64,000 nt of DNA from Actinotalea subterranea. Its GTDB lineage: Bacteria > Actinomycetota > Actinomycetes > Actinomycetales > Cellulomonadaceae. Shown here one piece after another: positions 32,434-40,371 of this stretch. The position numbers were made by a program, and so were the translations under genes. The stretch spans positions 210,827-274,826 of the forward strand of contig NZ_VTTP01000001.1 in NCBI RefSeq assembly GCF_008364845.1, in the 5' to 3' direction. Each line of letters begins with the position of its first letter. Within the stretch, counting starts at the first letter, position 1. The notes under the pieces are model-generated. The model saw nothing but the letters and a program-made list of their open reading frames with translations, was not told the origin of the DNA and made no database searches.

Positions 32434-32829
32434 ATGGAACGCAAGGACGACTCCCCAGGCTCGGCGCGTGCCGACCAGGCCCGGGCGCAGCGCGAGCACG
32501 ACGCCCGGGCCCTACTCCGCGAGCACGGCGCCGACCGGCTCGAACCCCGCCCCTGGCTGCCCGCCCCCGCACCGACCTCCGCCGTGGACCTCACCCAGTT
32601 CGCGCTCTGGCGGGCCGGCCACCTCGCGGCCGACGGCGTGCTCGCCGCCCTCACGCTGCTGCCCGCAGCACGTGCTGAGGTGGACGGCGTCGAGTCCGGG
32701 CTGCTCTTCGTCGCGCGCTCCGCGGGGCTGACCTGGGCCCAGATCGCCGACGCGATGGGCTTCAACTCGCCGCAGGCGTGCCAGCAGCACTTCACCCGCC
32801 TCAGCAACCGGCAGACCACGGACCGATGA
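32434..32829 (+). CDS. Small helix-turn-helix protein
   Basis: A 131-residue protein. The C-terminal WAQIADAMGFNSPQACQQHFTRL is a helix-turn-helix; the middle (LTQFALWRAGHLAADGVLAALTLL) is helical. The N-terminal 45 residues are charged and Pro-rich. The ATG at 32434 fits the promoter spacing; GTG 32419 would add five residues. It overlaps the next regulator by ATGA. It probably binds the nested palindromes beside it. Confidence 0.7.
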   Translation: MERKDDSPGSARADQARAQREHDARALLREHGADRLEPRPWLPAPAPTSAVDLTQFALWRAGHLAADGVLAALTLLPAARAEVDGVESGLLFVARSAGLTWAQIADAMGFNSPQACQQHFTRLSNRQTTDR

Positions 32830-33461
32830 CCCGGCCGTCCGCTCCCGACCTCCTGGCCCTGCACGGCGTGCGCATCCTGGGGTTCGCCGACAGCGCGGCC
32901 GTCGCACGTCGGTTCACGCTCGACCCCGACGAGACCCACGAGGCGCTGCTCGACGCCGAGGCCCGCGGCTGGGTCACGCACACGAGCTTCGCCGGGCAGG
33001 GCGGCTGGTCGCTGACGGCATCGGGCCGGGCCGAGGGCGAGCGCCGACTGCGGGCCGAGCTCGCGGACGCCGGCGGCGTCGACGAGGTCCAGGACGTGCA
33101 CCGCGCCTTCATCCCCCTGAACGCGCGTGTCCAGCGGGCGTGCACGGACTGGCAGCTCCGCCCGAGGGCGGGCGACCGGCTCGCCGAGAACGACCACACC
33201 GACGCACGCTGGGACACCGCCGTGCTCGACGAGCTCGAGGACGTCGCGTCCGCACTGACCACGCTCGCGCGCAGGCTCGGCACCGTCCTCGCCCGGCTGG
33301 ACGGGTACGACGCGCGCTTCACCGCGGCCTTGGAGAACGCGCGGGCAGGCGACACGGCGTGGGTCGACCGCACCGACGTCGACTCCTGCCACCGGGTCTG
33401 GTTCGAGCTGCACGAGGACCTGATCGCCACCCTCGGCCTCGAGCGGGGCGTCGGGGCCTGA
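32826..33461 (+). CDS. Winged-helix (MarR-like) regulator
   Basis: A 211-residue protein. Residues about 8-75 read as a winged helix: LLALHGVRILGFADSAAVARRF, then DETHEALLDAEARGWVTH and the wing GGWSLTASGRAEGERRL. The remainder is helical (VDEVQDVHRAFIPLNARVQRACTDWQL) and may bind an effector or partner. The start overlaps the preceding HTH gene by 4 bp. The two regulators with the divergent PEP-binding/phosphatase operon look like one functional unit, by context. Confidence 0.72.
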   Translation: MTRPSAPDLLALHGVRILGFADSAAVARRFTLDPDETHEALLDAEARGWVTHTSFAGQGGWSLTASGRAEGERRLRAELADAGGVDEVQDVHRAFIPLNARVQRACTDWQLRPRAGDRLAENDHTDARWDTAVLDELEDVASALTTLARRLGTVLARLDGYDARFTAALENARAGDTAWVDRTDVDSCHRVWFELHEDLIATLGLERGVGA

Positions 33462-33512
33462 GCGGGCGCCCGAGGGCGTACGGACGGACGAGGGGCCCGG
33501 GCGGCGCCCGCT
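33461..33512. terminator. Bidirectional hairpin between convergent genes
   Basis: AGCGGGCGCC (33461-33470) and GGCGCCCGCT (33503-33512) are a perfect 10-bp inverted repeat filling the gap between the regulator stop and the hydrolase stop. The loop is 32 nt. Confidence 0.5.
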
Positions 33513-33514
33513 GA

Positions 33515-34126
33515 TCAGGGGACGGGCAGGAGCTCGAGCAGGAGGCGGGTGAGGTCCTCGGGGTTCTCCTCCGCCATGTGGTGCCCGGGGCCCATCGCGA
33601 CCGGGTCGGGCCGGTACCACGCGAGCGGGTCCGCGGTGATGACACGCTCGGCGTGCGGCGAGGCGAAGAAGAACCAGTGCCACCAGGCCTCGGCGAACCG
33701 CGCGTCGGTCCGCTCGAGCGCCTCGACGATCGGGATGCCGTCCAGGACCGCCAAGGCCGTGACGACGTCGGGATGATCCAGCGCGGTGCGGTACGCGACG
33801 TAGCTCCCGCGGTCGTGGCCCACGACGGCGAACCGGTCGTGTCCGAGCCCGCCCATGAGGTCCACGACGTCCTGCGCCATCGCACGGTCGCAGTACGTGA
33901 GGTGCTCGGCGTCGGGCGACGGCTTGGCGGACCGGCCGTACCCGCGCAGGTCAGGGCACACGACGGTGCAGCCTGCCGACACCAGGCGCGGTGCCACCCG
34001 GTGCCACGTCGCGTGGGTCCGGGGGTGCCCATGGAGCAGCACCACGGCCGGCCCGTGCCCGCCGCTGCGCCCGTGGATGGTCACCTGCCCCACCGGCCGG
34101 TCCCACTCGTCGAACCCCTCGAACAC
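33515..34126 (-). CDS. Alpha/beta hydrolase resembling haloacetate dehalogenase, internally deleted
   Basis: About 203 residues. The oxyanion motif LHGHPRTHATWHRVAP, the strand CPDLRGYGRS and the nucleophile elbow VVGHDRGSYVAYR (Asp in place of Ser, as in fluoroacetate dehalogenase) are in order, followed by the cap motif WWHWFFFASPHAERVI. About ten residues later the chain jumps to GHHMAEENPED, which in the family is the C-terminal catalytic-His segment. About 80 residues (rest of the cap and the strand before the His) are missing, near position 33598. The reading frame is intact, so it may be a decayed gene. GTG 34126 is preceded by CATACT and 6 bp; GTG 34156 is an alternative. Confidence 0.75.
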   Translation of the reverse strand: MFEGFDEWDRPVGQVTIHGRSGGHGPAVVLLHGHPRTHATWHRVAPRLVSAGCTVVCPDLRGYGRSAKPSPDAEHLTYCDRAMAQDVVDLMGGLGHDRFAVVGHDRGSYVAYRTALDHPDVVTALAVLDGIPIVEALERTDARFAEAWWHWFFFASPHAERVITADPLAWYRPDPVAMGPGHHMAEENPEDLTRLLLELLPVP

Positions 34127-34183
34127 CTGACGAGTATGCGCACCGGCCGCCCGCACGGGCGACGCGAACCCGCGGCGACGGCG

Positions 34184-35002
34184 TCAGACGAGCTGGGCGA
34201 TGCTGCGCACGGCCGTGTACAGCGCGACAAGGACGAGCAGCACCGTGAACGCCAGGCTGAGGCGGGCCGGGCTCACCCGGGCGGTGATCCGCGACCCGAT
34301 GAGCGACCCGACGATCGCAGCGGCGGTGAACGAGCCGATGACCCGCCAGTCGAGGGTCACGTCCTGACCCAGCCGGGAGACGAGGGCGCTGGCGCTGTTG
34401 ACGGAGATGACGACGAGCGACGTCCCGACCGCGACGGGCATGGGCATGCGCATGGCGAGCACCAGGGCCGGGACGACCGCGAAGCCGCCCCCGACGCCGA
34501 AGAACCCGGTGAGCAGCCCGACGGCCGTCGCCGTCAGGAGGAGCACGCCGACGGCGCGGACGTCCACGCGTAGGGGACGCAGGGAGACCATCGGCGCGAC
34601 GGTGGCGGCGACGTCGGCCTCACCCGCTGCGTCCTTCCTGGCCGCCGACCTGCGACGACGTGTCATCAGCCCGGCGACGACGAGCATGAGGCCCGCGAAC
34701 GCCACCAGCAGGACCTGCTGCGGCACCGACGTCGACAGGAGCGAGCCGAGGAACGCGCCGCCCACGCCGAGGCCGCCGAACACGACGCCCTGGGCGAGCC
34801 GCACCCGCCCGGCCCGCCAGTGCGGCAGGGCCCCGATCAGCGAGCTGACGCCGACGATGATGAGCGAGCCGGTCGTCGCGGACCGTGGGTCGAGCCCGAG
34901 CAGGTAGACGAGGGCCGGAACCGTCAGGATCGAGCCGCCACCACCGAGGGCGCCGAGGGTGATGCCGACGACGAGCCCGATCGGCAGGGTCAGGGCGAGC
35001 AC
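34184..35002 (-). CDS. TauE/SafE-family sulfite/sulfur-anion permease
   Basis: A 272-residue membrane protein with eight hydrophobic segments and the family repeats: GITLGALGGGGSILTVPALVYLLG near the N-terminus and GFFGVGGGFAVVPALVLAM in the second half. TauE/SafE proteins export sulfite or related sulfur anions. The GTG at 35002 has GGAGG 9 bp upstream. It lies 88 bp downstream of the CstB-like gene in the same operon, matching the tauE-cstB association of persulfide-detoxification loci, where it would remove the sulfite or thiosulfate made. Confidence 0.88.
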   Translation of the reverse strand: MLALTLPIGLVVGITLGALGGGGSILTVPALVYLLGLDPRSATTGSLIIVGVSSLIGALPHWRAGRVRLAQGVVFGGLGVGGAFLGSLLSTSVPQQVLLVAFAGLMLVVAGLMTRRRRSAARKDAAGEADVAATVAPMVSLRPLRVDVRAVGVLLLTATAVGLLTGFFGVGGGFAVVPALVLAMRMPMPVAVGTSLVVISVNSASALVSRLGQDVTLDWRVIGSFTAAAIVGSLIGSRITARVSPARLSLAFTVLLVLVALYTAVRSIAQLV

Positions 35003-35090
35003 TGCGGGGGTCCTCCGGAGCGTTGAGGCGGGGCCCGGCCGGCGCCTGTCCGGCGAGCGACGACGTCGGCCGCCGGACAGGTGGGCGCGG

Positions 35091-36467
35091 TCAGACGGAG
35101 GTCGGCGCGGCCTCGGGCACGAGGGGCAGGCCCGCGGCCTCGGCTGAGCGGGCGAAGTCGTCGTTGATGACGACGACGCGTCGCCCGGTCGCCGCGAGCA
35201 GCGACCCGGTGATCGAGGCACGGTAGCCCGAGGCGCAGTGCACCCAGACCTCACCCAGGGGGACGTCGTCCATGCGCTTGACGATGTCATGGATCGGGAT
35301 GTGAACGGCGCCGTCCACGTGACCGGCGCGCCACTCGCTCACCCGCCGCACGTCCAGGACCGTGACCGACCGGTGGTGCCGCACCTGGGCGAGATCGGCG
35401 AACGTGGCCTGGGCCAACGTGGCGAGCGGGGCGTCCGTCCACTCCTCCGGTCGGCCCGTGGCGGACGCAGCGGGCCGGTCGATCCCGATGCGGACCAGCT
35501 CACGCTGGGCCTCCGCGACCTGCTCGCGGGAGTCGCCGAGCAGGGTCACGGGCGTACCCCACGGGATGAGCCACCCCAGGTAGGTCGAGAACTGGCCGTC
35601 GAGGCCGAAGTTGAACGTCCCAGGCACGTGCCCGGCGGCGAACGCGGTGCGGGAGCGCAGGTCCACGAGCCACTCGCCCGCCTCGAGGCGGCGACGGAGC
35701 TGGTCCTTGTCCGCGCGCTCGGGCTCGGAGAGGTCCGGGGCGCTCGGCCCTGCGGCGTTCGCAGGGCCCATGTGGACGTAGTACGCCGGGTAGGCGTCGA
35801 GGCCGGCGAGCGTGTCGGCGACGAAGTCCTCCTCGTCCTGGCTGAGCACGGGGTTGACGAGGCGCTCCCGGCCGATGGTCGACGCCGTCGTGCTCCCGCC
35901 CGCGGAGTTCGCGGCGCAGAACGAGCCGAAGCCGTGCGTGGGCATCACGCGTGTGTCGTCGCTGAGCTCGGCGGCGAGCCTGCGCGCGGAGCTGTACTGG
36001 TGACGCGCGAGGTCGTGGCTGTGGGCCTCGCCGAGCAGGTCGGGGCGCCCGGTGGAGCCGAACAGCAGCGAACCGCCCGAGAACACGGCCGGCTCGGCGC
36101 CCTCCAGGACGTACGAGAGGTGCGTGAAGGTGTGGCCGGGCGTGTGCATCGCGCGCACCCGGAGCGCGGGGCTGACCTCCACGACATCCCCGTCACGGAT
36201 CGGGGTGCGCTCGAACGACACGTCGTCGTCGGCGTTGACGTGGTAGCTGGCTCCCGTCAGCTGCGCCAGGGCGTGGCCACCGGTGACGTAGTCGTTGTGG
36301 ATGTGGGTCTCGAAGACGTGCGTGATCCGCACGCCGGCCTCCGCAGCTGCGTCGAGCACGCGGTCGATGTCGCGCTGCGGGTCGACGACGAAGGCGACGG
36401 TGCCGTCGTGCGCGAGGTAGGTGCGGTCACCGAGGGACGGTGTCTCGATCGAGACGATCGTGGCCAT
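35091..36467 (-). CDS. CstB-like persulfide dioxygenase-rhodanese fusion
   Basis: A 458-residue protein. The N-terminal MBL-fold persulfide dioxygenase (1 to about 230) shows ETHIHNDYVTGG, HTPGHTFTHLSY and PTHGFGSFC. A first rhodanese-like domain (about 255-345) lacks the active Cys (the loop reads LLGDSREQ). A second (about 360-450) has it (VHCASGYRAS). The order dioxygenase, pseudo-rhodanese, active rhodanese equals that of CstB, which turns persulfides into thiosulfate. It follows a single-domain rhodanese by 58 bp and precedes TauE/SafE; the operon is headed by a CsoR/CstR-type operator. Confidence 0.9.
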   Translation of the reverse strand: MATIVSIETPSLGDRTYLAHDGTVAFVVDPQRDIDRVLDAAAEAGVRITHVFETHIHNDYVTGGHALAQLTGASYHVNADDDVSFERTPIRDGDVVEVSPALRVRAMHTPGHTFTHLSYVLEGAEPAVFSGGSLLFGSTGRPDLLGEAHSHDLARHQYSSARRLAAELSDDTRVMPTHGFGSFCAANSAGGSTTASTIGRERLVNPVLSQDEEDFVADTLAGLDAYPAYYVHMGPANAAGPSAPDLSEPERADKDQLRRRLEAGEWLVDLRSRTAFAAGHVPGTFNFGLDGQFSTYLGWLIPWGTPVTLLGDSREQVAEAQRELVRIGIDRPAASATGRPEEWTDAPLATLAQATFADLAQVRHHRSVTVLDVRRVSEWRAGHVDGAVHIPIHDIVKRMDDVPLGEVWVHCASGYRASITGSLLAATGRRVVVINDDFARSAEAAGLPLVPEAAPTSV

Positions 36468-36525
36468 CAGGGGGTCCTTCCGGGACGTGGTGACGGGTCG
36501 GCGCCGGTCGGCGCGACGGGGCGGC

Positions 36526-36849
36526 TCACGCGACGTCGGTGCGAGGGCCGACGACGACGGGATGGCCGGATCCCGACCAGGCGGCCATGCCGCCCTGGAC
36601 GGAGCAGGCGTCGCGCCCCTGGCCGACGAGGTAGTCGGTGGCGCGCCTGCTGCGGTTGCCGCTGGCGCAGACGACGTAGAGACGGCGGGCCGCCGGCAGC
36701 TCGCGGTACCGGGCGGGGACCTCGCCGAGCGGCACGAGGACCGCGCCGGGCACGTGCCCCTGGACGTACTCGGACGGCTCGCGCACGTCGACGACGACGG
36801 CGCCGTCGGCCCGCGCCGCGGCGAGCTCGTCGATGGAGACCTCGGTCAT
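36526..36849 (-). CDS. Single-domain rhodanese sulfurtransferase
   Basis: A 107-residue rhodanese: VVVDVREPSEYVQGHVPGAVL, then the catalytic loop with Cys61 (VVCASGNRSRRAT), and the end VQGGMAAWSGSGHPVV. It moves sulfane sulfur between thiols and is the first gene of the persulfide operon. GAGAGGAAG precedes the ATG. A 16-bp CsoR/CstR-like palindrome overlaps the probable -10 region 26-41 bp upstream of the start. Confidence 0.9.
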   Translation of the reverse strand: MTEVSIDELAAARADGAVVVDVREPSEYVQGHVPGAVLVPLGEVPARYRELPAARRLYVVCASGNRSRRATDYLVGQGRDACSVQGGMAAWSGSGHPVVVGPRTDVA

Positions 36850-36874
36850 CGGCTTCCTCTCTGTCAGGTCGCAT

Positions 36875-36890
36875 ATACCCCTGGGGGTAT
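36875..36890. promoter_or_regulatory. CsoR/CstR-type operator
   Basis: ATACCCCTGGGGGTAT: perfect 7-bp arms (ATACCCC/GGGGTAT) around TG. This matches the AT-rich-flanked G-tract palindromes bound by CsoR-family repressors, including persulfide-sensing CstR. It overlaps TATATG, a possible -10 for the rhodanese operon on the minus strand, and may also affect the divergent gene at 36993. Confidence 0.75.
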
Positions 36891-36992
36891 CGTGAGGCTA
36901 CAACCTGTTCACCGCTGGCCGCATTCCCGGAGCGCCGGAACGGAGAGTCCGAGCCCACGAGACCCGCGGGCGAAGCACATGAGAGGCCTACG

Positions 36993-37421
36993 TTGACGAC
37001 CACGAAGCCCGACGCGCTGCGCGGCCCGGCACAGGAACCCACCCTGCGAGCGACCCGCCGGTGGGGCCGACGGCGCACGGTCGTCACCGGTGCGCTCGCG
37101 CCGGCCCTGCTCGCGGCGCTCGTCGCCGGGGGTGGCGGCTGGGCGCCTCTCGACGCACCCGCCTGGACGCTCACCGTGGCGCTGGTCGCCCTCACCGGCA
37201 CCGCCGTCCTCGCGAGCTACGTGCCGCAGGCAGGCCAAGGCCTACGGCCCGACGTCGGCTGCGGACCCTGCGCGGCCATGGCCGGCATGACCGTCGTCGC
37301 CGCAACGGTGCTCGTCCAGTCGGCGCCGCACGAGGTGCCGATGGCCCTGACCGGCCTGCTCGTCGTCGCCTTCGGCCTGTACCAGCGCCTCACCGGCGCG
37401 GCGCAGACCTGCCCGACCTGA
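36993..37421 (+). CDS. Membrane protein with CGPC motif, divergent from the persulfide operon
   Basis: About 142 residues. A basic N-terminus is followed by four hydrophobic segments (about 30-45, 52-72, 88-108, 112-130). Between the second and third is DVGCGPCAAMAGM: a CGPC pair like a thioredoxin active site, placed at a membrane boundary. A further Cys is near the C-terminus. No family recognised. TTG 36993 was chosen since it follows GAGAGG by 6 bp and no other in-frame start fits. Placement opposite a CsoR/CstR operator suggests thiol or sulfur stress, by inference. Confidence 0.68.
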   Translation: MTTTKPDALRGPAQEPTLRATRRWGRRRTVVTGALAPALLAALVAGGGGWAPLDAPAWTLTVALVALTGTAVLASYVPQAGQGLRPDVGCGPCAAMAGMTVVAATVLVQSAPHEVPMALTGLLVVAFGLYQRLTGAAQTCPT

Positions 37422-37478
37422 TCCGGCCGGCCCCGCCCACCCTCGGGCGCCCGTCCGCCGCCAGGCGACCGCCCGTCG

Positions 37479-37955
37479 TCAGAGGTAGAAGCCGTCCCGC
37501 AGGTTGATGCCGTGCTCGAGCCAGGCCTTGAGCGCGGCGAGCATGCCCGTCCAGCCCTCGCAGTTGTCGAACGCGCTCTTCGCGCCGGCCTCCGACGCCT
37601 GCCATGACGACTCGGTGATGGTGACGAGCGTGCGGGCACCGTCGTCGATCGGCTCGAGCTCGAAGGTCGTGGTGGTCCGCCCGTCGTCGCCGGTCACGTG
37701 GTCGCCCGCCCAGCGGATCACGATGCGCCGCGGCGGCTCGGCCTCCACGACGTCCACGGGGAAGCCGCCGGGGGACTCCTGGAAGTCCCACGTCACCACG
37801 GCCCCCGCCTCGAGGCGCCCGCGGGCGCCGCCTGTCGCGAAGTACCGCGAGAGCTGGTCCGGGTCGACGATGGCCTCGTAGACCTGGTCGATCGGCCGCC
37901 GGACGCGGCCGGACACGGTGAAGCGGAGCTCGCGAAGGTTCTCGTCCTGGTTCAT
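37479..37955 (-). CDS. SRPBCC (AHSA1-like) domain protein
   Basis: A 158-residue START/Bet v1-like fold protein: LRFTVSGRVRRPIDQVYEAIVDP, RIVIRWAGDH, TTTTFELEPIDDGARTLVTITESSW and GMLAALKAWLEHG are the AHSA1 family segments. Its ATG lies inside the same palindrome that contains the start of the divergent ArsR gene, 16 bp away. ArsR-SRPBCC pairs are common, and the regulator normally represses the pair. Ligand unknown. Confidence 0.87.
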   Translation of the reverse strand: MNQDENLRELRFTVSGRVRRPIDQVYEAIVDPDQLSRYFATGGARGRLEAGAVVTWDFQESPGGFPVDVVEAEPPRRIVIRWAGDHVTGDDGRTTTTFELEPIDDGARTLVTITESSWQASEAGAKSAFDNCEGWTGMLAALKAWLEHGINLRDGFYL

Positions 37956-37974
37956 GTGGTATTTTTACAACATG
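37953..37974. promoter_or_regulatory. ArsR operator containing both divergent start codons
   Basis: CATGTGGTA, TTTT, TACAACATG: inverted repeat with 8 of 9 matches. The left arm holds the start of the SRPBCC gene (minus) and the right arm the ATG of the ArsR gene (plus). TATTTT ends 6 bp before the ArsR ATG, and on the other strand TAAAAA ends 6 bp before the SRPBCC ATG, so both transcripts look leaderless. Confidence 0.68.
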
Positions 37975-38301
37975 TCATCGCGTCCGGTCAACGCCCCCGA
38001 CGACGACGACCTCGTCTTCAAGGCCATCGCGTCAGCGACACGGCGACGCATCCTCGACGCGCTCCGCGAGCGGACCTGCACCACGGGCGAGCTGTGCGAC
38101 CTCGTCGCAGACCTCGACCGGACCACGGTGCTCCAGCACCTGCGGGTCCTGGAACGCGCCGGGCTCGTCACGGGTCGCAAGATCGGCCGTGAGCGCCACC
38201 TCGCGCTCGCCCCTCTCCCGATCAAGCGCATCCACGACCGCTGGATCAGCGACTACACGCGCGCCGCCGTCGACCTCCTGGACCGGCTCGACGGCCCGTA
38301 G
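37972..38301 (+). CDS. ArsR-family transcriptional regulator
   Basis: A 109-residue winged-helix repressor: VFKAIASATRRRILDALRERTCTTGELCD, then the recognition helix TTVLQHLRVLERAGLV and wing GRKIGRERHLALAP, ending with an amphipathic dimer helix. Two Cys (TCTTGELC) are present but not in the arsenic-site ELCVCDL arrangement, so metal sensing is not indicated. The start codon sits in the presumed operator, giving direct autoregulation. Confidence 0.9.
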   Translation: MSSRPVNAPDDDDLVFKAIASATRRRILDALRERTCTTGELCDLVADLDRTTVLQHLRVLERAGLVTGRKIGRERHLALAPLPIKRIHDRWISDYTRAAVDLLDRLDGP

Positions 38302-38404
38302 CCGCCCTCCCACCCTCATCGATCCCACGCAGGGGCGGCACGCGACGGCCTGCTGCTGAGCACGCCCTGCCGGGTGGACGGCGATCGATGACAGGCTGGC
38401 GCGC

Positions 38405-40282
38405 ATGGACGCTCTCACGCTCGGGCTCGGTGCTGCGGTGATCGTCGTCGTGGTGCTCGCGCTGTCCCCTCGCGTGGGTGTGTCCGCCCCGCTGGTGCTC
38501 GTGGTCCTCGGCGTCGGGCTCAGCCTCATCCCGTCGTTCCCCACGGTGTACGTCGATCCCGAGTGGATCCTCGCCGGGCTCCTCCCGCCCCTGCTCTACG
38601 GCACGTCCGTGAGCATGCCGACGATGGACTTCCGTCGGGATCTCAACGCCATCGCGGGACTGTCCGTGGTGCTCGTCGTCCTCACGTCGGTCGCGCTGGG
38701 CCTCCTCTTCACCTGGCTGATCCCCGACCTCGGGCTCGCCCTGGGCATCGCGCTCGGCGCCATCATCAGCCCCACCGACGCCGTCGCGACGTCCATCGTC
38801 CGCAAGCTCGGCGTCGGGCCCCGCATCGTGACGGTGCTCGAGGGCGAGAGCCTGCTCAACGACGCGTCGGCGCTCGTCGTCCTGCGCACGGCCATCGCCG
38901 CGACGGCCGCGACGGTCTCGCTCTGGTCGGCGGTCGGGGACTTCCTCTACGCGGTCGCGGTCGCCGCCGTGATCGGCGGGATCGTCGGGCGCCTGAGCCT
39001 GTGGGTGCGCTCGCGCATCGCAGACGCGCACCTCACGACGGCGATCTCGTTCACGGTCCCGTTCATCGCCTTCCTGCCCGCGGAGCACCTCGGCGCCTCC
39101 GGGCTCGTCGCGACGGTGGCCGCCGGGCTCGTCACGGGGTACGGCAGCGCCCGCCACCTGCGCCCGCAGGACAGGCTCACGGAGGCCGCCAACTGGCGCA
39201 CCCTCGAGCTGCTGCTCGAGGGCCTCGTCTTCCTCGCCATGGGGATCCAGCTCGAGGTCCTCGTCGCCGATGTCCGCGACGTGCACGGCAGCCTCACCTC
39301 AGCCCTCGGGCTCGCCGTCGCGGCCGTCGTGGTGGTCCTCGTGATGCGGTCCCTCTACGTCGCGTCGCTCCTCGCGGGGCTGTCGCGACGGTCCCGGCGC
39401 GGCGAGGCCGCCAAGCACTTCCTCACGCACGCAGGCGAGGAGGGGTATCGCGTCGAGGACGCGTCGGCGGACGACCTCCGACGCCTGGGCCTCGGCGGGG
39501 GCCCCGGCGGCCCCGGACGCGCGGGGCGTCCTGGCAGACGTACGGACGCCCGACGCACGGGACCCGCCGGTGCGCAGGCTCCCCGGAGCCACAGGGACGG
39601 GCCGGGTGCCGCGCCGGAGACGCGTCTGCAGCGGCTGCGCGAGCGCATCACGCGGCGGGTCGCTGACATCGACTACGTGGCCGGCCAGCCCCTCGGCGTC
39701 CGTGAGGGCGCGGTCCTGACCTGGGCAGGCATGCGCGGCGTCGTGACGGTCGCGGCCGCGCACACGCTGCCGACCGACACCCCGCACCGCTCGCTCCTCG
39801 TCCTCGTCGCGTTCACGGTCGCGACGGGCACCCTCCTGCTCCAGGGCGGCACGCTCGGCTGGCTCGTCCGTCGCCTCGACCTCGCTCGCCGACCGGGGGC
39901 CGACGGCGAGGAGCTCGACGCGCTGGTCGCGCGGATGCAGGCGGCGGGCGCAGCAGCGCTCGACGCCGGCGACGTGCGTCGGCCGAACGGACAGGGGTTC
40001 GACCCCGCCCTGCTGGCACGCGCCCGCGGGCTGTACCGGCGCGAGCTCACGAAGGTCGAGGTCGCACCAGGCGCCGACGAGGCCGCCCCCGAGCCCGGCC
40101 TGCCCGGCGAGGACGCACGCGCCCAGCTCCACGACCTGCACCTGGCCGTCATCGACGCGCAGCGGCGCGAGCTGTTGCGGATCCGCGACCTCGGGACGGC
40201 GAGCTCGGCGGCGCTGACCCGCGCCCTCGCGATCCTCGACGCCGAGCAGATCGGGACCGAGCTCCGCAGCGCACCGGAGTAG
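38405..40282 (+). CDS. CPA1-family Na+/H+ antiporter (NhaP-like) with long cytoplasmic insert
   Basis: A 625-residue antiporter. Transmembrane helices fill 1 to about 330; family motifs are LLPPLLYGTSVSM, GAIISPTDAVATSIV (ion-site Asp) and EGESLLNDASALV. Between two late helices there is an insert of about 100 residues, Gly/Pro/Arg-rich (GLGGGPGGPGRAGRPGRR and onward), before the conserved WAGMRGVVTVAAAHTLP. The C-terminal tail (about 500-625) is soluble and probably regulatory. CAGGCT ends 7 bp before the ATG, a near match to the leaderless pattern. Confidence 0.9.
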   Translation: MDALTLGLGAAVIVVVVLALSPRVGVSAPLVLVVLGVGLSLIPSFPTVYVDPEWILAGLLPPLLYGTSVSMPTMDFRRDLNAIAGLSVVLVVLTSVALGLLFTWLIPDLGLALGIALGAIISPTDAVATSIVRKLGVGPRIVTVLEGESLLNDASALVVLRTAIAATAATVSLWSAVGDFLYAVAVAAVIGGIVGRLSLWVRSRIADAHLTTAISFTVPFIAFLPAEHLGASGLVATVAAGLVTGYGSARHLRPQDRLTEAANWRTLELLLEGLVFLAMGIQLEVLVADVRDVHGSLTSALGLAVAAVVVVLVMRSLYVASLLAGLSRRSRRGEAAKHFLTHAGEEGYRVEDASADDLRRLGLGGGPGGPGRAGRPGRRTDARRTGPAGAQAPRSHRDGPGAAPETRLQRLRERITRRVADIDYVAGQPLGVREGAVLTWAGMRGVVTVAAAHTLPTDTPHRSLLVLVAFTVATGTLLLQGGTLGWLVRRLDLARRPGADGEELDALVARMQAAGAAALDAGDVRRPNGQGFDPALLARARGLYRRELTKVEVAPGADEAAPEPGLPGEDARAQLHDLHLAVIDAQRRELLRIRDLGTASSAALTRALAILDAEQIGTELRSAPE

Positions 40283-40371
40283 GAGCAGCCGCCCGCGGGC
40301 GGTGTCGGCGAGGGACCGCGGTGCCGGCCGGTGCACGCCGGTTCACGCCTGGCTCCATGTCGCCAGCACCG

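Noticed and set aside
35238-37421. 727-codon plus-strand frame opposite the CstB-like and rhodanese genes
   Set aside because: Only its last 142 codons, after the operator region, look like a real protein; the rest is antisense to recognised enzymes.
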